Below, piece by piece: positions 33,754-42,030 of a DNA stretch of 64,000 nt. How positions within the stretch are numbered: position 1 is the first letter of the stretch; each line of letters begins with the position of its first letter. The position numbers and the translations under genes are program-made. The notes under the pieces were generated by a model, which worked only from the letters and a program-made list of their open reading frames with translations, was not told the origin of the DNA and made no database searches. Source of the stretch: UBA1952 sp965246785 (lineage in GTDB: Bacteria > Bacteroidota > Bacteroidia > Chitinophagales > Chitinophagaceae); contig CBDFFM010000004.1 of assembly GCA_965246785.1 (NCBI GenBank), positions 62,001 to 126,000 of the forward strand, in the 5' to 3' direction.

Positions 33754-34968
33754 TTATTCTTTGATGAAGCAAATGTAATTTTTAAGCACGGGCTTGGCAA
33801 GCGCCTGGCTCACTAATGGGTCTTCCACTTCAGAAATATCCCGGACGGAGCCGTCTTTCATGGCAATCTGGATTTTTTCGTCGGTGGTATTGTAGGTGCT
33901 GGTGCTGGTTGTGCCGCCAAAGGCGAAGTATTCCAGTTCCTTGCCACTAAAACCTGTTAAAGCTGCCGCAGCTATACTTACTTCCGCCAATTCACTGTCT
34001 AAGGACGCTGCGCTGAGCTGCACTTTGTAAAGATTGCGCCCTACAAGCATCCGGCAGAGTCGGGAAAGCACGGCATCCTTACAGCCTTGCCAGACCTTTA
34101 TGGATGAGGTAATGTCAGCATCGTCAAGATTGCAGAAAGCTTCCAGATGCTCCGGCTCCCTTTCAAAAGCTTCCGCAGAAATGGTTTTATAGAGAAAATG
34201 GTGTAAAGCCGGCGTGGCGAATAGCTGTTTTCCACTTTGCGCAAGCTCCCGCGCCCGTTTAAGAATGTTGACGATGAGCATTTCCGCGCCAAGCACTGTC
34301 TTGTGCAGATAAACCTGCCAGTACATCAGCCGCCGGGCGATGATGAATTTTTCCACGCTGTGGACGGCCTTTTGCTCCACCATCAGTTCATCATCCTGCA
34401 CCGTCAGCATTTGCAGGATACGATCGTACCCGATGACGCCTTCGGAGACACCGGTAAAGAATGAGTCCCGATTCAGGTAGTCCATCCTATCCATATCCAA
34501 CTGACTGGAAACAAGCTGATGCAGGTAGCGGCGCGGATAAGCGTGGTCAAAAATCTGGATGGCAGTGTCCAGCATCCCGCCCGTCTCGGCACTGATGCGC
34601 TGCATGATGAGCTTGCTGACGTGCTCATGTGAGATGCCGGTAACAAGCGAGTGCTCAAGTGCATGGGAGAATGGCCCGTGGCCGACATCATGAAGTAGAA
34701 TCGCAAGCCGTGCGGCAACACATTCCTGAGCGCTGAAATGAACGCCTTTAGTCTTCAACACATCCAGCGCCTCATTCATCAGGTGGCAGGCGCCGAGGGA
34801 ATGATGCAGCCGCGTATGTACCGCGCCGGGATAGACAAGGTGCGCCATCCCCATCTGCTTAATATGTCGCAGCCGCTGAAACCACGGATGTGCAATCACA
34901 TGCATCACCTCCGGCTCCGGAAAACGGAGAAAGCCGTAAACGGGGTCGTTGATGATTTTGACTTTCAT
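33754..34968 (-). CDS. HD domain-containing phosphohydrolase
   Basis: This 404-residue cytoplasmic protein is of the dGTPase-like HD family (YpgQ/SAMHD1-like). Metal-binding residues are visible as HTRLHHSLGACH (H51, H55 or H56), H93-D94 in LLHDVGHGPFSHALEHSL, and the later LDMDRMDYLNRDSFFTGV. Related enzymes hydrolyse deoxynucleoside triphosphates, but the substrate of this group is not fixed. It is 72 bp upstream of lpxD on the same strand. Confidence 0.88.
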   Translation of the reverse strand: MKVKIINDPVYGFLRFPEPEVMHVIAHPWFQRLRHIKQMGMAHLVYPGAVHTRLHHSLGACHLMNEALDVLKTKGVHFSAQECVAARLAILLHDVGHGPFSHALEHSLVTGISHEHVSKLIMQRISAETGGMLDTAIQIFDHAYPRRYLHQLVSSQLDMDRMDYLNRDSFFTGVSEGVIGYDRILQMLTVQDDELMVEQKAVHSVEKFIIARRLMYWQVYLHKTVLGAEMLIVNILKRARELAQSGKQLFATPALHHFLYKTISAEAFEREPEHLEAFCNLDDADITSSIKVWQGCKDAVLSRLCRMLVGRNLYKVQLSAASLDSELAEVSIAAAALTGFSGKELEYFAFGGTTSTSTYNTTDEKIQIAMKDGSVRDISEVEDPLVSQALAKPVLKNYICFIKE

Positions 34969-35046
34969 GGAGATGCTGCGGCGAATGTAAGGCAGGCAAG
35001 ACGCCGAGCCGTTGCTTCGCTATACAACGATGTAAAAATGCCACAG

Positions 35047-35130
35047 CAACTTTTGTCATCCCAGAACGGGAACTTTTGTGGAACATGGGTAGCTTATACC
35101 AAGTTCCCGTTCCGGGATGACAAAAGGTTG
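35047..35130. repeat. Palindromic intergenic element with TTTTGTCATCCC ends
   Basis: The left arm CAACTTTTGTCATCCC continues AGAACGGGAACTT (35047-35074). It is matched by AAGTTCCCGTTC and GGGATGACAAAAGGTTG (35101-35130) around a 26-nt loop. It belongs to the same general class as the elements at 2943, 39164, 41883 and 44931. Confidence 0.8.
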
Positions 35131-35153
35131 GGAAAGTAGAAGCGGCCCGTTTA

Positions 35154-36050
35154 CTATCCTACGTTTTGTCCGCCTTCCATAACTACCTGATCCCTTACAT
35201 AATCATCTACGGTTGAAAAAACGAAGTCTGGGTACAGCTTCGCAAACTTCAGGTTGATAAAGCCCCCAAGCAATGGCCGCTTTGCCGGCTGCTGCAAGAC
35301 TTCCGTGGAAATGGGCTGCAGGTCATATTCCGCAGCGGGAAAGTATTGCAGTACACGCAGTGCTAGCTGCACCCGGTTCATGAAATCGGTGCCTCCGGTA
35401 TGGAAAACACCTTCATGCCCATCGCGCAACAGCAGGAACATCGCACGCGCAATGTCCGCAGCATTTGTCGGGCTGGCATATTGGTCATACGGCAGCTTCA
35501 GCGTCAGCTTTGCGCCGTCTTTGCATTGTTGAATGATGCGGGCGATGAAATTTTTTCCGCGCGCCTCATCACCAAACACATTTGTTACGCGCAGCACCAA
35601 TGGGCGGGCCGCTTCGCTCAAAACAGCTTGCTCGGCTTCCAGCTTATGCCTTCCGTAAACACTTAATGGATTGAGAATGGCTTCTTCTAAATATGGCCCG
35701 GCTGTCCCGTCAAACACATAATCGGTGCCTAGGTAAACCATTCGCGCACCACATTCTTGCGCCAACCTAATCAGGTTCTTCGTGCTCTGCACCGTCTGCG
35801 TATAGCTCTCGTCCTCATGAGTCTCGCAGTAATCCACATGCGTCAGCGCGCCGCAATGGACTATGGCATCCGGCTTCCATCCGCAGATGTCAAAATTGAG
35901 GGCGTGCTCCGGCTCCAGGGTGTTGTAATACACTAAGCCATCCTGCGCATAGGAAAAATACGAGCCCATCACATCCCAGCCTTGAGCTGTGAAATGCCGC
36001 AGGCAATTGGAGCCAACGAGGCCGGATGCGCCGACTATAAAAACTCTCAT
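35154..36050 (-). CDS. NAD(P)-dependent epimerase/reductase, RmlD-like
   Basis: This 298-residue extended short-chain dehydrogenase/reductase has a Rossmann start MRVFIVGASGLVGSN (GxxGxxG at 7-13), VHCGALTHVDYCE, VYLGTDYVFDG, the catalytic Tyr-Lys in VYGRHKLEAE and VTNVFGDEARGKNF. The family includes dTDP-4-dehydrorhamnose reductase, but no other rhamnose genes are here. Its ATG overlaps the stop of the alpha-oxoamine synthase gene (TGATG), so the two are likely translated together and could act on the same product. That would suggest a ketone-reducing step, which is inference. Confidence 0.82.
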   Translation of the reverse strand: MRVFIVGASGLVGSNCLRHFTAQGWDVMGSYFSYAQDGLVYYNTLEPEHALNFDICGWKPDAIVHCGALTHVDYCETHEDESYTQTVQSTKNLIRLAQECGARMVYLGTDYVFDGTAGPYLEEAILNPLSVYGRHKLEAEQAVLSEAARPLVLRVTNVFGDEARGKNFIARIIQQCKDGAKLTLKLPYDQYASPTNAADIARAMFLLLRDGHEGVFHTGGTDFMNRVQLALRVLQYFPAAEYDLQPISTEVLQQPAKRPLLGGFINLKFAKLYPDFVFSTVDDYVRDQVVMEGGQNVG

Positions 36051-37300
36051 CAGGCTTTTGATAGTGTTGGCATTTCCTGCGGGTACTCCTTGTTCTTCAG
36101 CTTTTCATTCAAGGTGGAAAATGCAGCCAGCGTCTGGTCAATATCTTCATCCGTATGCGCAGCCGTCGGGATAAGACGCAGCATAATCTGGCCTTTAGGA
36201 ATAACCGGATAGACTACCACGGAGCAGAAGATGTTGTAATTCTCCCGCATGTCGTGGATGAGTTGGGTAGCGTCAAAGAGGCCGCCTTCCATGAATACGG
36301 GCGTCACCGGCGTGTTGGTCGTGCCAATGTTGAAGCCGCGCTCGCGCAGACCCTTCTGGAGGCGATTCACATTGTGCCAAAGCTTCTCGCGCAGTTCGGG
36401 TTTGCTGCGCAGCAATTCTAAGCGCTTCAGATTGCCTACCACAATCGGCATCGGCAGGCTCTTCGCGAATACCTGTGAGCGCATGTTGTAGCGCAGGTAA
36501 GTCAGAATCTTCTTATCCGCTGCGAGGAAGCCACCGATAGAAGCCATGCTCTTCGCGAAGGTGGAGAAGTAAATGTCAATCTCATCCGTGCAGTTCTGTT
36601 CTTCGCCGATGCCTGCGCCTGTCTTGCCCATCGTGCCGAAGCCGTGCGCATCATCCACAAACAGGCGGAACTCATAATCCTTCTTCAGAGCCGCGATTTC
36701 CGCAACCTTGCCCTGATTGCCGCTCATGCCGAAAACACCTTCCGTAATCAGCAATATACCGCCAGAGCCATCTTTAATAAGCTCCGTTGCGCGCTGCAAT
36801 TGCTTCTCGCAATCTGCAACGTCATTGTGCTTGTACACGTAACGGTGGCCGGGGTGCAGGCGCAGGCCGTCAATAATACAGGCGTGGCTTTCGGCGTCGT
36901 AAACTATCACGTCATGGCGGCCGCAAAGAGCGTCAATGGCGCTTACCATCCCCTGATAGCCATAGTTGAAGAGCATCGCGTCTTCCTTGCCAATGAATGC
37001 CGCAAGCTGGCGCTCAAGCTCCTCGTGATTGTTAGAGTTGCCGCTCATCATGCGGGCACCCATTGGTGCTGCAAGACCGTATTGAGCGGTCGCATCTGTA
37101 TCAGCTTTGCGCACTTCGGGATGGTTGGCGAGGCCGAGGTAGTTATTCAGGCTCCATACGATTTTTTCTACGCCGCGGAATTTCATGCGGTTGCCAATCT
37201 CGCCTTCCAGCTTCGGGAACGCGAAGTAGCCGGGGGCTTTCTCTGCATAATCGCCGATGGGGCCGAGGCGGGTCTCAAATTTTTTGAATATATCTGCCAT
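36050..37300 (-). CDS. PLP-dependent alpha-oxoamine synthase family enzyme
   Basis: This 416-residue enzyme is of the AONS/KBL/serine palmitoyltransferase family, which condenses an amino acid with an acyl thioester and releases carbon dioxide. Motifs are WSLNNYLGLANHP, APMGARMMSGN, FVDDAHGFGTMG (PLP contacts D226 and H229) and TFAKSMASIGGF with the PLP lysine K250. Possible roles are sphingolipid base formation, the cysteate acyltransfer of sulfonolipid synthesis known in flavobacteria, biotin synthesis or threonine breakdown. No biotin genes are adjacent. The coupled reductase fits a lipid-base route, with low certainty. Confidence 0.85.
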   Translation of the reverse strand: MADIFKKFETRLGPIGDYAEKAPGYFAFPKLEGEIGNRMKFRGVEKIVWSLNNYLGLANHPEVRKADTDATAQYGLAAPMGARMMSGNSNNHEELERQLAAFIGKEDAMLFNYGYQGMVSAIDALCGRHDVIVYDAESHACIIDGLRLHPGHRYVYKHNDVADCEKQLQRATELIKDGSGGILLITEGVFGMSGNQGKVAEIAALKKDYEFRLFVDDAHGFGTMGKTGAGIGEEQNCTDEIDIYFSTFAKSMASIGGFLAADKKILTYLRYNMRSQVFAKSLPMPIVVGNLKRLELLRSKPELREKLWHNVNRLQKGLRERGFNIGTTNTPVTPVFMEGGLFDATQLIHDMRENYNIFCSVVVYPVIPKGQIMLRLIPTAAHTDEDIDQTLAAFSTLNEKLKNKEYPQEMPTLSKA

Positions 37301-37309
37301 GTCTATTTC

Positions 37310-37420
37310 AGTATTTTAGTAGAAAGTCTAAAGTCAAGAGTAGAAAGCTGTTTTGCAGCCTGAAGTATCACGAATGCTAGCTTTCTACTTTCTACTAAAT
37401 ACTTTCTACGCTTAAAAAAG
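37310..37420. repeat. GTAGAAAGT-type low-complexity intergenic repeat
   Basis: The spacer contains AGTAGAAAGTCTAAAGTC and AGAGTAGAAAGC on one side and GCTTTCTACTTTCTACT and ACTTTCTACGC on the other. These are direct and inverted copies of a 9-nt word, in the divergent gap between the oxoamine synthase and the phosphatase. Confidence 0.6.
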
Positions 37421-37479
37421 TGGCGCGAAAATAAAGAAAAGCTGGCGGGCAGATAATCCACTCGCTCTACTATTGCAGG

Positions 37480-39111
37480 ATGAAGCGCAGCATTTTCACT
37501 TTATCAGCCATTCTTATCGCTCTTTCTGCCTTTGCTAAAGGCCCCGCCCGCCCGAAGCTCGTTGTCGGCATCGTCGTTGACCAGATGCGTTGGGACTACC
37601 TCTACCGCTATTACGACGGCTACGGCAAGGATGGCTTTAAGCGCCTCATGCGCGAGGGTTTTCGCTGCGAGCAGGCGATGATAAACTACCTCCCTTCCTA
37701 TACCGCGCCGGGCCACACTTGCATTTATACCGGGTCTGTCCCCGCAATCCACGGCATTGCGGGCAATAACTGGTGGGAAGGCGGCAAATACTATTACTGC
37801 ACCGACGATAAGAGCGTGCTGCCAGTTGGCGGCAGTGTGAAGTGGGGCCAGATGAGCCCACGCAGTCTGCTGGCCACCACCATTACCGATGAGTTGAAGC
37901 TCGCCACCAACTTCCGCTCCCGCGTCTTCGGCGTTTCGCTGAAAGACCGCAGCAGCATCTATCCCGCCGGGCATACGCCGGATGGCGCCTTCTGGTTCGA
38001 CGACAGCACGGGCAATTTTTCTACCAGCACTTATTACACAAAGGCGTTGCCCGATTGGGTGGCACGCTTCAACGCCCGCCGCTGGGCCGACACCATTCTC
38101 TCCAAAGACTGGGATTTGCTGGACGATTCTTCCACCTACACCCAAAGCGAGCCGAAGAATCCGCGCTACGAAGGCGCTTTTGATAAGAGCGAGGGCGGGG
38201 CGGGCTTCTCCCACCGCGCCGGCTTTTTTATGGGAAAGGGCGCTACGAAGTATAATAGCGTACGTAAGCTGCCGGGCGGGAATTGGCTGACCTTGCAATT
38301 TGTGAAGCGCTGCATTGCTGCGAATAGCCTTGGGCACGGCCCAGACGCCGATTTTCTCGCCGTCTCGCTTTCCGCGACGGATTATGCTGGCCACCAGTTC
38401 GGGCCAAATGCGGTGGAGCTGGAGGATATGTACCGCCGCCTTGACCGTGAGCTGGCACGCTTCCTCGCGTATCTGGATGAGGAAGTGGGGGAGGGCAACT
38501 ACACCGTTTTCCTGACGGCTGACCACGGGGCGGCTCACAACTCCCTTTTCCTGAACGACCACGGCATTCCCGCCGGGAATATCTCTGAAGAAGGGTTTAA
38601 GAAAGAGCTGAATGCCTTTCTTAAAAAAGAAACCGGCAAAGACTCGCTAGTGCAAAGCCTTGAAAACTACCAGGTTTACTTTAATGAAGCGGCCCTGAAA
38701 GGCGCGGCCTTTGACGATAAGCTGAAGCTGCAGCTCATGACGATGATGTGGCTGCGCAAGCGCCCGGAAGTGGCTTTTGCCTTAGACCTTGACCTGAATG
38801 GCTGGAACGAGCTCCCGCAACCACTTCAAACGATGGCGATTAACGGCTTTTACCGCCCGCGCTCCGGCGCTATTCAAATCATACTCAAGCCTGGCTATTA
38901 TGCCGGCTACGCGCCCACCGGCACCACGCACGGCACCTGGAATCCGTACGACACGCATATCCCGCTGCTGTGGTACGGCTGGGGCATCCCGAAGGGCGAG
39001 ACGCACCGCGAGGTGTATATGACCGACATTGCCGCGACGCTGGCTGCCCTGCTGCGCATCCAGATGCCGAGCGGCTGTGTGGGCAAGCCGATTACGGAGA
39101 TTGTACGGTAG
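37480..39111 (+). CDS. Alkaline phosphatase family protein, PafA-type
   Basis: This 543-residue exported phosphatase has a signal peptide (MKRSIFTLSAILIALSAFA). Metal ligand Asp34 lies in GIVVDQMRWDY, the probable threonine nucleophile Thr75 in SYTAPGHT, and the PafA-specific Lys-Arg pair K155 and R157 in VSLKDRSS. TADHGAAH carries further zinc ligands. PafA-like enzymes hydrolyse phosphomonoesters with a threonine instead of the serine of PhoA, and are typical of Bacteroidota. TACTATTG ends four bases before the ATG. No Pho-box was recognised. Confidence 0.9.
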   Translation: MKRSIFTLSAILIALSAFAKGPARPKLVVGIVVDQMRWDYLYRYYDGYGKDGFKRLMREGFRCEQAMINYLPSYTAPGHTCIYTGSVPAIHGIAGNNWWEGGKYYYCTDDKSVLPVGGSVKWGQMSPRSLLATTITDELKLATNFRSRVFGVSLKDRSSIYPAGHTPDGAFWFDDSTGNFSTSTYYTKALPDWVARFNARRWADTILSKDWDLLDDSSTYTQSEPKNPRYEGAFDKSEGGAGFSHRAGFFMGKGATKYNSVRKLPGGNWLTLQFVKRCIAANSLGHGPDADFLAVSLSATDYAGHQFGPNAVELEDMYRRLDRELARFLAYLDEEVGEGNYTVFLTADHGAAHNSLFLNDHGIPAGNISEEGFKKELNAFLKKETGKDSLVQSLENYQVYFNEAALKGAAFDDKLKLQLMTMMWLRKRPEVAFALDLDLNGWNELPQPLQTMAINGFYRPRSGAIQIILKPGYYAGYAPTGTTHGTWNPYDTHIPLLWYGWGIPKGETHREVYMTDIAATLAALLRIQMPSGCVGKPITEIVR

Positions 39112-39163
39112 CTGATTAGTGTCTGAAGTCGCATCATTAATTATCGCATAGCCATAATGCCCG

Positions 39164-39320
39164 CCCAATCTTTTGTCATTCCTCAGGAACCTATTTTTTC
39201 GCAGAAGTTGAGTCGCGGTAGATGTTCTGCTCGCCCAACCTTTGTCATTCCGTAGGAATCTGTTCGGCTAAGAGCACAGATGCAAACAGATTCCTACGGA
39301 ATGACAAAGTCGCTGAAAAC
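39164..39320. repeat. Dispersed palindromic element, copy 1
   Basis: A perfect 24-bp inverted repeat (TTTGTCATTCCGTAGGAATC plus TGTT, 39241-39264, against 39285-39308) has a 20-nt loop. It is preceded by a second left-end copy (CCCAATCTTTTGTCATTCC). The internal segment 39186-39251 is about 80 per cent identical to the reverse complement of 44995-45061, and both elements end in GACAAAGTCGCTGAA. It fills most of the gene-free 39112-39415 stretch. Confidence 0.85.
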
Positions 39321-39415
39321 AGTCTTTTAGTTTTATTTTCATGGTGACTATACAAACGAGCTTCTAAATATCCATTGATACTTGGCTGGCATTATGTTTG
39401 GGCCCAAAACCGCTT

Positions 39416-39682
39416 ATGACTCCACGCGAAACTACCAAAATGGTGCTGCAATCCATGATTACGCTCTCCAGCGCCGCGCTCGGCCTTGTTGCGGCCCTTG
39501 CATGGAATGACGCTATCAAGGAAACGATTAAACGGATACTGCATGGCGATGAAAGCCTTGCCTCCAAGTACACGTATGCCGTTCTGGCTACGCTTATTGC
39601 CGTGATAGTGATTGTGGTGCTCTCGCGCATTGCAGCTCGGCTTGGTGGGGAGGCGGTGATTAGCCGGGAGGCAGATGGTTAG
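39416..39682 (+). CDS. DUF5654 family small membrane protein
   Basis: This 88-residue protein has two hydrophobic helices, TLSSAALGLVAALAWNDAIK (about 15-34) and AVLATLIAVIVIVVLSRIA (about 53-71). The AALAWNDAI motif is typical of the DUF5654 family. No function is established. ATG 39416 is preferred; TATGTTTG (39393-39400), 15 bases upstream, is a plausible -7 element. It lies at the left border of an AT-rich segment. Confidence 0.65.
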   Translation: MTPRETTKMVLQSMITLSSAALGLVAALAWNDAIKETIKRILHGDESLASKYTYAVLATLIAVIVIVVLSRIAARLGGEAVISREADG

Positions 39683-39744
39683 GACTTATCAACCGACGTG
39701 CCCAAAGGGACGTGAGCCACTTCGTGGGTAGGAGTCAACGCACA

Positions 39745-39916
39745 GGTATTGCAGCAGGTGGGATATTTTATAATGTCCAGCCCGGAACAACAGCTGATTG
39801 AAAATATAAAATTGAAGATAACAACTAAAGCCAAATTATTAACGTCCAGCCCGAACTAAAGCACAGCGATGCAAATTGCCGAAGTTTCAATGTCCAGCCC
39901 CGCTTGCTGCAATACC
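39745..39916. repeat. Imperfect inverted repeat enclosing GTCCAGCCC repeats
   Basis: GGTATTGCAGCAGGTGGG (39745-39762) and CCCGCTTGCTGCAATACC (39899-39916) are inverted with two mismatches. Between them lie three direct copies of AAYGTCCAGCCC, at 39772, 39841 and 39889. The structure resembles a MITE or an attC-like recombination site, but no integrase gene is in the window. It marks the left end of the AT-rich island. Confidence 0.65.
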
Positions 39917-39948
39917 CATGTTGGTGGAAGGGCGCTCCAGAGAACTTT

Positions 39949-40581
39949 TTAAAATAAAACAAGGTCAATAATTAGGTGGCAAATTATTAAAACTGTTAGG
40001 TTTTGATATTTCGAGTAATAAATTGAGAAGATTAAGCCTATAATGAAAGGATTTAGCATCTGGATAAAATTGTAATTAGTAACGTGAGCAAGACCGAAAA
40101 TTAGGGACGAAATAATAACTGCGAGCCATGTATTGTTTAAAAGTAATTTAATCCGTGGTAATAAATACCCTCTAAATATTAATTCTTCTGTTACTGCTGC
40201 AGTAAATGCGGAGAAAAGGAAAATAAATACATTCCTTTCCCCTAAACTAACAGTATGAGTTTTCTTATAGATAAATTGATTTATTGTAATCGCAATAATA
40301 GACATTACAACAGTCGTTATAAATAAAACCAACAATACCGATAGTAAATAGGTTAGCGGTTTTAATTTTTGTTCTCGCCATAATAAAAACTTTAATTTCT
40401 CACAATATTTGGCATACATAAACAAGATTAGTGTGGTTAACCAAAACTCTACTTTAACTGAAAGTATTTGAGTGTTCCTGTCAGCAATATCAGTCAATCC
40501 AAAGAAGTATGAACTTATCAAAAGACAAATAAACATAGTTAGTAGAATTCCTCCGATTGTGAGATAGATGTCTTTTTTCAA
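39949..40581 (-). CDS. CPBP family intramembrane metalloprotease
   Basis: This 210-residue, strongly hydrophobic protein has the Rce1/CPBP (Abi) catalytic motifs: E132-E133 and R137 in TEELIFRGYL, H166 in IFGLAHV, and H202 with D206 in CHLIIDLV. Some family members process prenylated or bacteriocin-related proteins and others confer immunity or abortive infection; the role here is unknown. Its base composition is far more AT-rich than the flanking genes, and repeats border it on both sides, which points to horizontal acquisition. Confidence 0.88.
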   Translation of the reverse strand: MKKDIYLTIGGILLTMFICLLISSYFFGLTDIADRNTQILSVKVEFWLTTLILFMYAKYCEKLKFLLWREQKLKPLTYLLSVLLVLFITTVVMSIIAITINQFIYKKTHTVSLGERNVFIFLFSAFTAAVTEELIFRGYLLPRIKLLLNNTWLAVIISSLIFGLAHVTNYNFIQMLNPFIIGLIFSIYYSKYQNLTVLIICHLIIDLVLF

Positions 40582-40617
40582 TCAATTTCGTTTAAGTTAC
40601 TAGAATGTTCAAATAGC

Positions 40618-40860
40618 CTTGCCACCAACAATTTAATTGCCGTCATAAATCGGCACCAACAATTTTTCAAGTCGCTGATAATCAAGCCCGGTTATGTCGC
40701 CTCTATCTAAAATCATGTCGCCTTTTGTAAAGGTCTGATAATCAATCTCACTTATGTCGCCTTTTGCAAGGCGTTGAAAATCAACTGTACTTATGTCGCC
40801 TTTTAAGCCGCTGGATTATTGGTGCGTTCCGGCACCGAAAAATAATGCACCAATTTCAAA
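40618..40860. repeat. AT-rich repeat region with ATGTCGCC units
   Basis: Four copies of ATGTCGCC at 40694, 40715, 40754 and 40793 (spacings 21, 39 and 39) lie in longer similar units beginning GTCTGATAATCAATC or GCGTTGAAAATCAAC. Two copies of CACCAACAATTT (about 40622 and 40654) and an inverted pair ATTGGTGC/GCACCAAT (40818 and 40847) flank them. No coding capacity is seen in the gene-free 40582-40913 stretch. Confidence 0.75.
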
Positions 40861-40861
40861 T

Positions 40862-40887
40862 AAAAAAACCCGCAGCAAAGCCGCGGG
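40862..40887 (-). terminator. Rho-independent terminator of rpmE2
   Basis: On the minus strand, CCCGCGGC, a three-base loop and GCTGCGGG are followed by seven T residues. It lies 26 bp past the L31 stop codon. Confidence 0.85.
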
Positions 40888-40913
40888 CTAAATTCCGAAC
40901 TCCGAAATAATAC

Positions 40914-41165
40914 TTACTTCTTCTTCGCGTAACGGTTCTTAAACTTCTCAATACGGCCGGCAGTATCCACAAACATGCTCTTGCCGGTATAGAAAGGGTG
41001 GCTCATGTGAGAGATTTCCACCTTAATGAGCGGGTAATCATTGCCGTCTTCCCACTTAATAGTCTCGGAAGAGTTAGCTGTTGAGCGCGTCAGGAAGGCG
41101 TACTCGTTGCTCATGTCCTTGAACACAACGGGACGGTAATTCTTAGGATGGATGTCTTTCTTCAT
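40914..41165 (-). CDS. rpmE2: 50S ribosomal protein L31, type B
   Basis: This 83-residue ribosomal protein starts MKKDIHPKNYRPVVFKDMSN and contains SHPFYTGKSMFVDTAGRIEKF. It lacks the CxxC zinc motif, which identifies the zinc-independent type B (C-minus) form used as a replacement under zinc limitation or, in many Bacteroidota, as the sole L31. A terminator follows. A -7 element TATATTTG lies 57 bases upstream, leaving a real 5' leader unlike many other genes here. Confidence 0.95.
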   Translation of the reverse strand: MKKDIHPKNYRPVVFKDMSNEYAFLTRSTANSSETIKWEDGNDYPLIKVEISHMSHPFYTGKSMFVDTAGRIEKFKNRYAKKK

Positions 41166-41222
41166 TGTCTTTCAGGTTGTTGCATGGAGCCGGCCATGCG
41201 TTATGGCGTAGTTTTAAGGGCG

Positions 41223-41230
41223 CAAATATA
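41223..41230 (-). promoter_or_regulatory. TAnnTTTG -7 element of rpmE2
   Basis: The minus strand reads TATATTTG. The transcription start would lie roughly 50 bases upstream of the L31 ATG, giving a leader in which regulation could act. I did not recognise a specific motif such as a Zur box. Confidence 0.5.
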
Positions 41231-41248
41231 GGCCAAAAGGCCGACGCG

Positions 41249-41809
41249 TCAGGCCTTTTTCTTCTTGCCTTTTTTCTCCTCGCCCTTCATCAGCTTTTCA
41301 ATATCCGCCTCGGGATTTGTGCCGTAAGCATACTTGCCAATCACCTTGCCGTCCGGGCCGATTAACATGCTCTGCGGGATGGATTGCACGCCATAAAGCA
41401 CGGCAGGCTGACTGTCCCAGCCACCCAAATCGCTCATGTGATACGGCCATACATAACCATCCTGAGCAATAGCGCCCACCCAGGCATCCTTGCTCTTATC
41501 CAGCGAAACGCTAACGATGGTAAAGCCATTCTTAGCCTTCGGAAACTTGGCGTCCTTGTACTTATTATACATCGCCACCAGCTCCGGCGAGGCCCTGCGG
41601 CAAGGCCCGCACCACGAGGCCCAGAAGTCCAGCAGCACAACCCGGCCTTTATAGATTTCAGAGAGCTTCATCGTCTCGCCGCTCGGGGCGGGAAATGCAA
41701 GCTCCGGTGCCTGCTGGCCGACTTGAATCTTTTGATTGGTATAGTCTTGCGCAAAGGCCGGCGTGGCTGCGGTGATGGTAAGTAATAGGGCAGTCAGTAG
41801 GTTTTTCAT
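41249..41809 (-). CDS. TlpA-like thiol:disulfide oxidoreductase
   Basis: This 186-residue exported thioredoxin-fold protein has a signal peptide (MKNLLTALLLTITAATPAFA) and the AhpC/TSA-Redoxin start GQQAPELAFPAPSGETMKLS. The active site WCGPC has Cys67 and Cys70, and the cis-proline region is SIPQSMLIGPDGKVIG. It probably reduces or isomerises periplasmic disulfides. The lysine-rich tail (EEKKGKKKKA) is unusual. CATCTTTG ends four bases upstream of the ATG, close to the -7 consensus. Confidence 0.9.
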   Translation of the reverse strand: MKNLLTALLLTITAATPAFAQDYTNQKIQVGQQAPELAFPAPSGETMKLSEIYKGRVVLLDFWASWCGPCRRASPELVAMYNKYKDAKFPKAKNGFTIVSVSLDKSKDAWVGAIAQDGYVWPYHMSDLGGWDSQPAVLYGVQSIPQSMLIGPDGKVIGKYAYGTNPEADIEKLMKGEEKKGKKKKA

Positions 41810-41882
41810 ATTGCAAAGATGGGGTTTAGAATGTTGAATGTTTGTTGCAGTTCAATGGATTCTTGTTTAGCCTAATCAAGGT

Positions 41883-41970
41883 GTCATTCCGATGAAAATC
41901 GGAATCTGCCTGGCTTCACATATCCTCAAGAAGCTCCGATCAGGCAGATTCCGCGGTGCCGCGGAATGAC
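41883..41970. repeat. Palindromic intergenic element with nested hairpins
   Basis: GTCATTCCGATGAAAATCGG continues AATCTGCCTG (41883-41912). It pairs at its outer ends with CAGGCAGATTCC and GGAATGAC (41941-41970). Each arm also folds on itself (ATTCCGAT/ATCGGAAT and ATTCCGCGG/GCGGAAT). It is the same class as the elements at 39164 and 44931. Confidence 0.75.
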
Positions 41971-42030
41971 AGCTATTTATTAGGCTGCTCTTCGTTGATT
42001 GAGCATCCACTAATCACTATTCACCATTCA

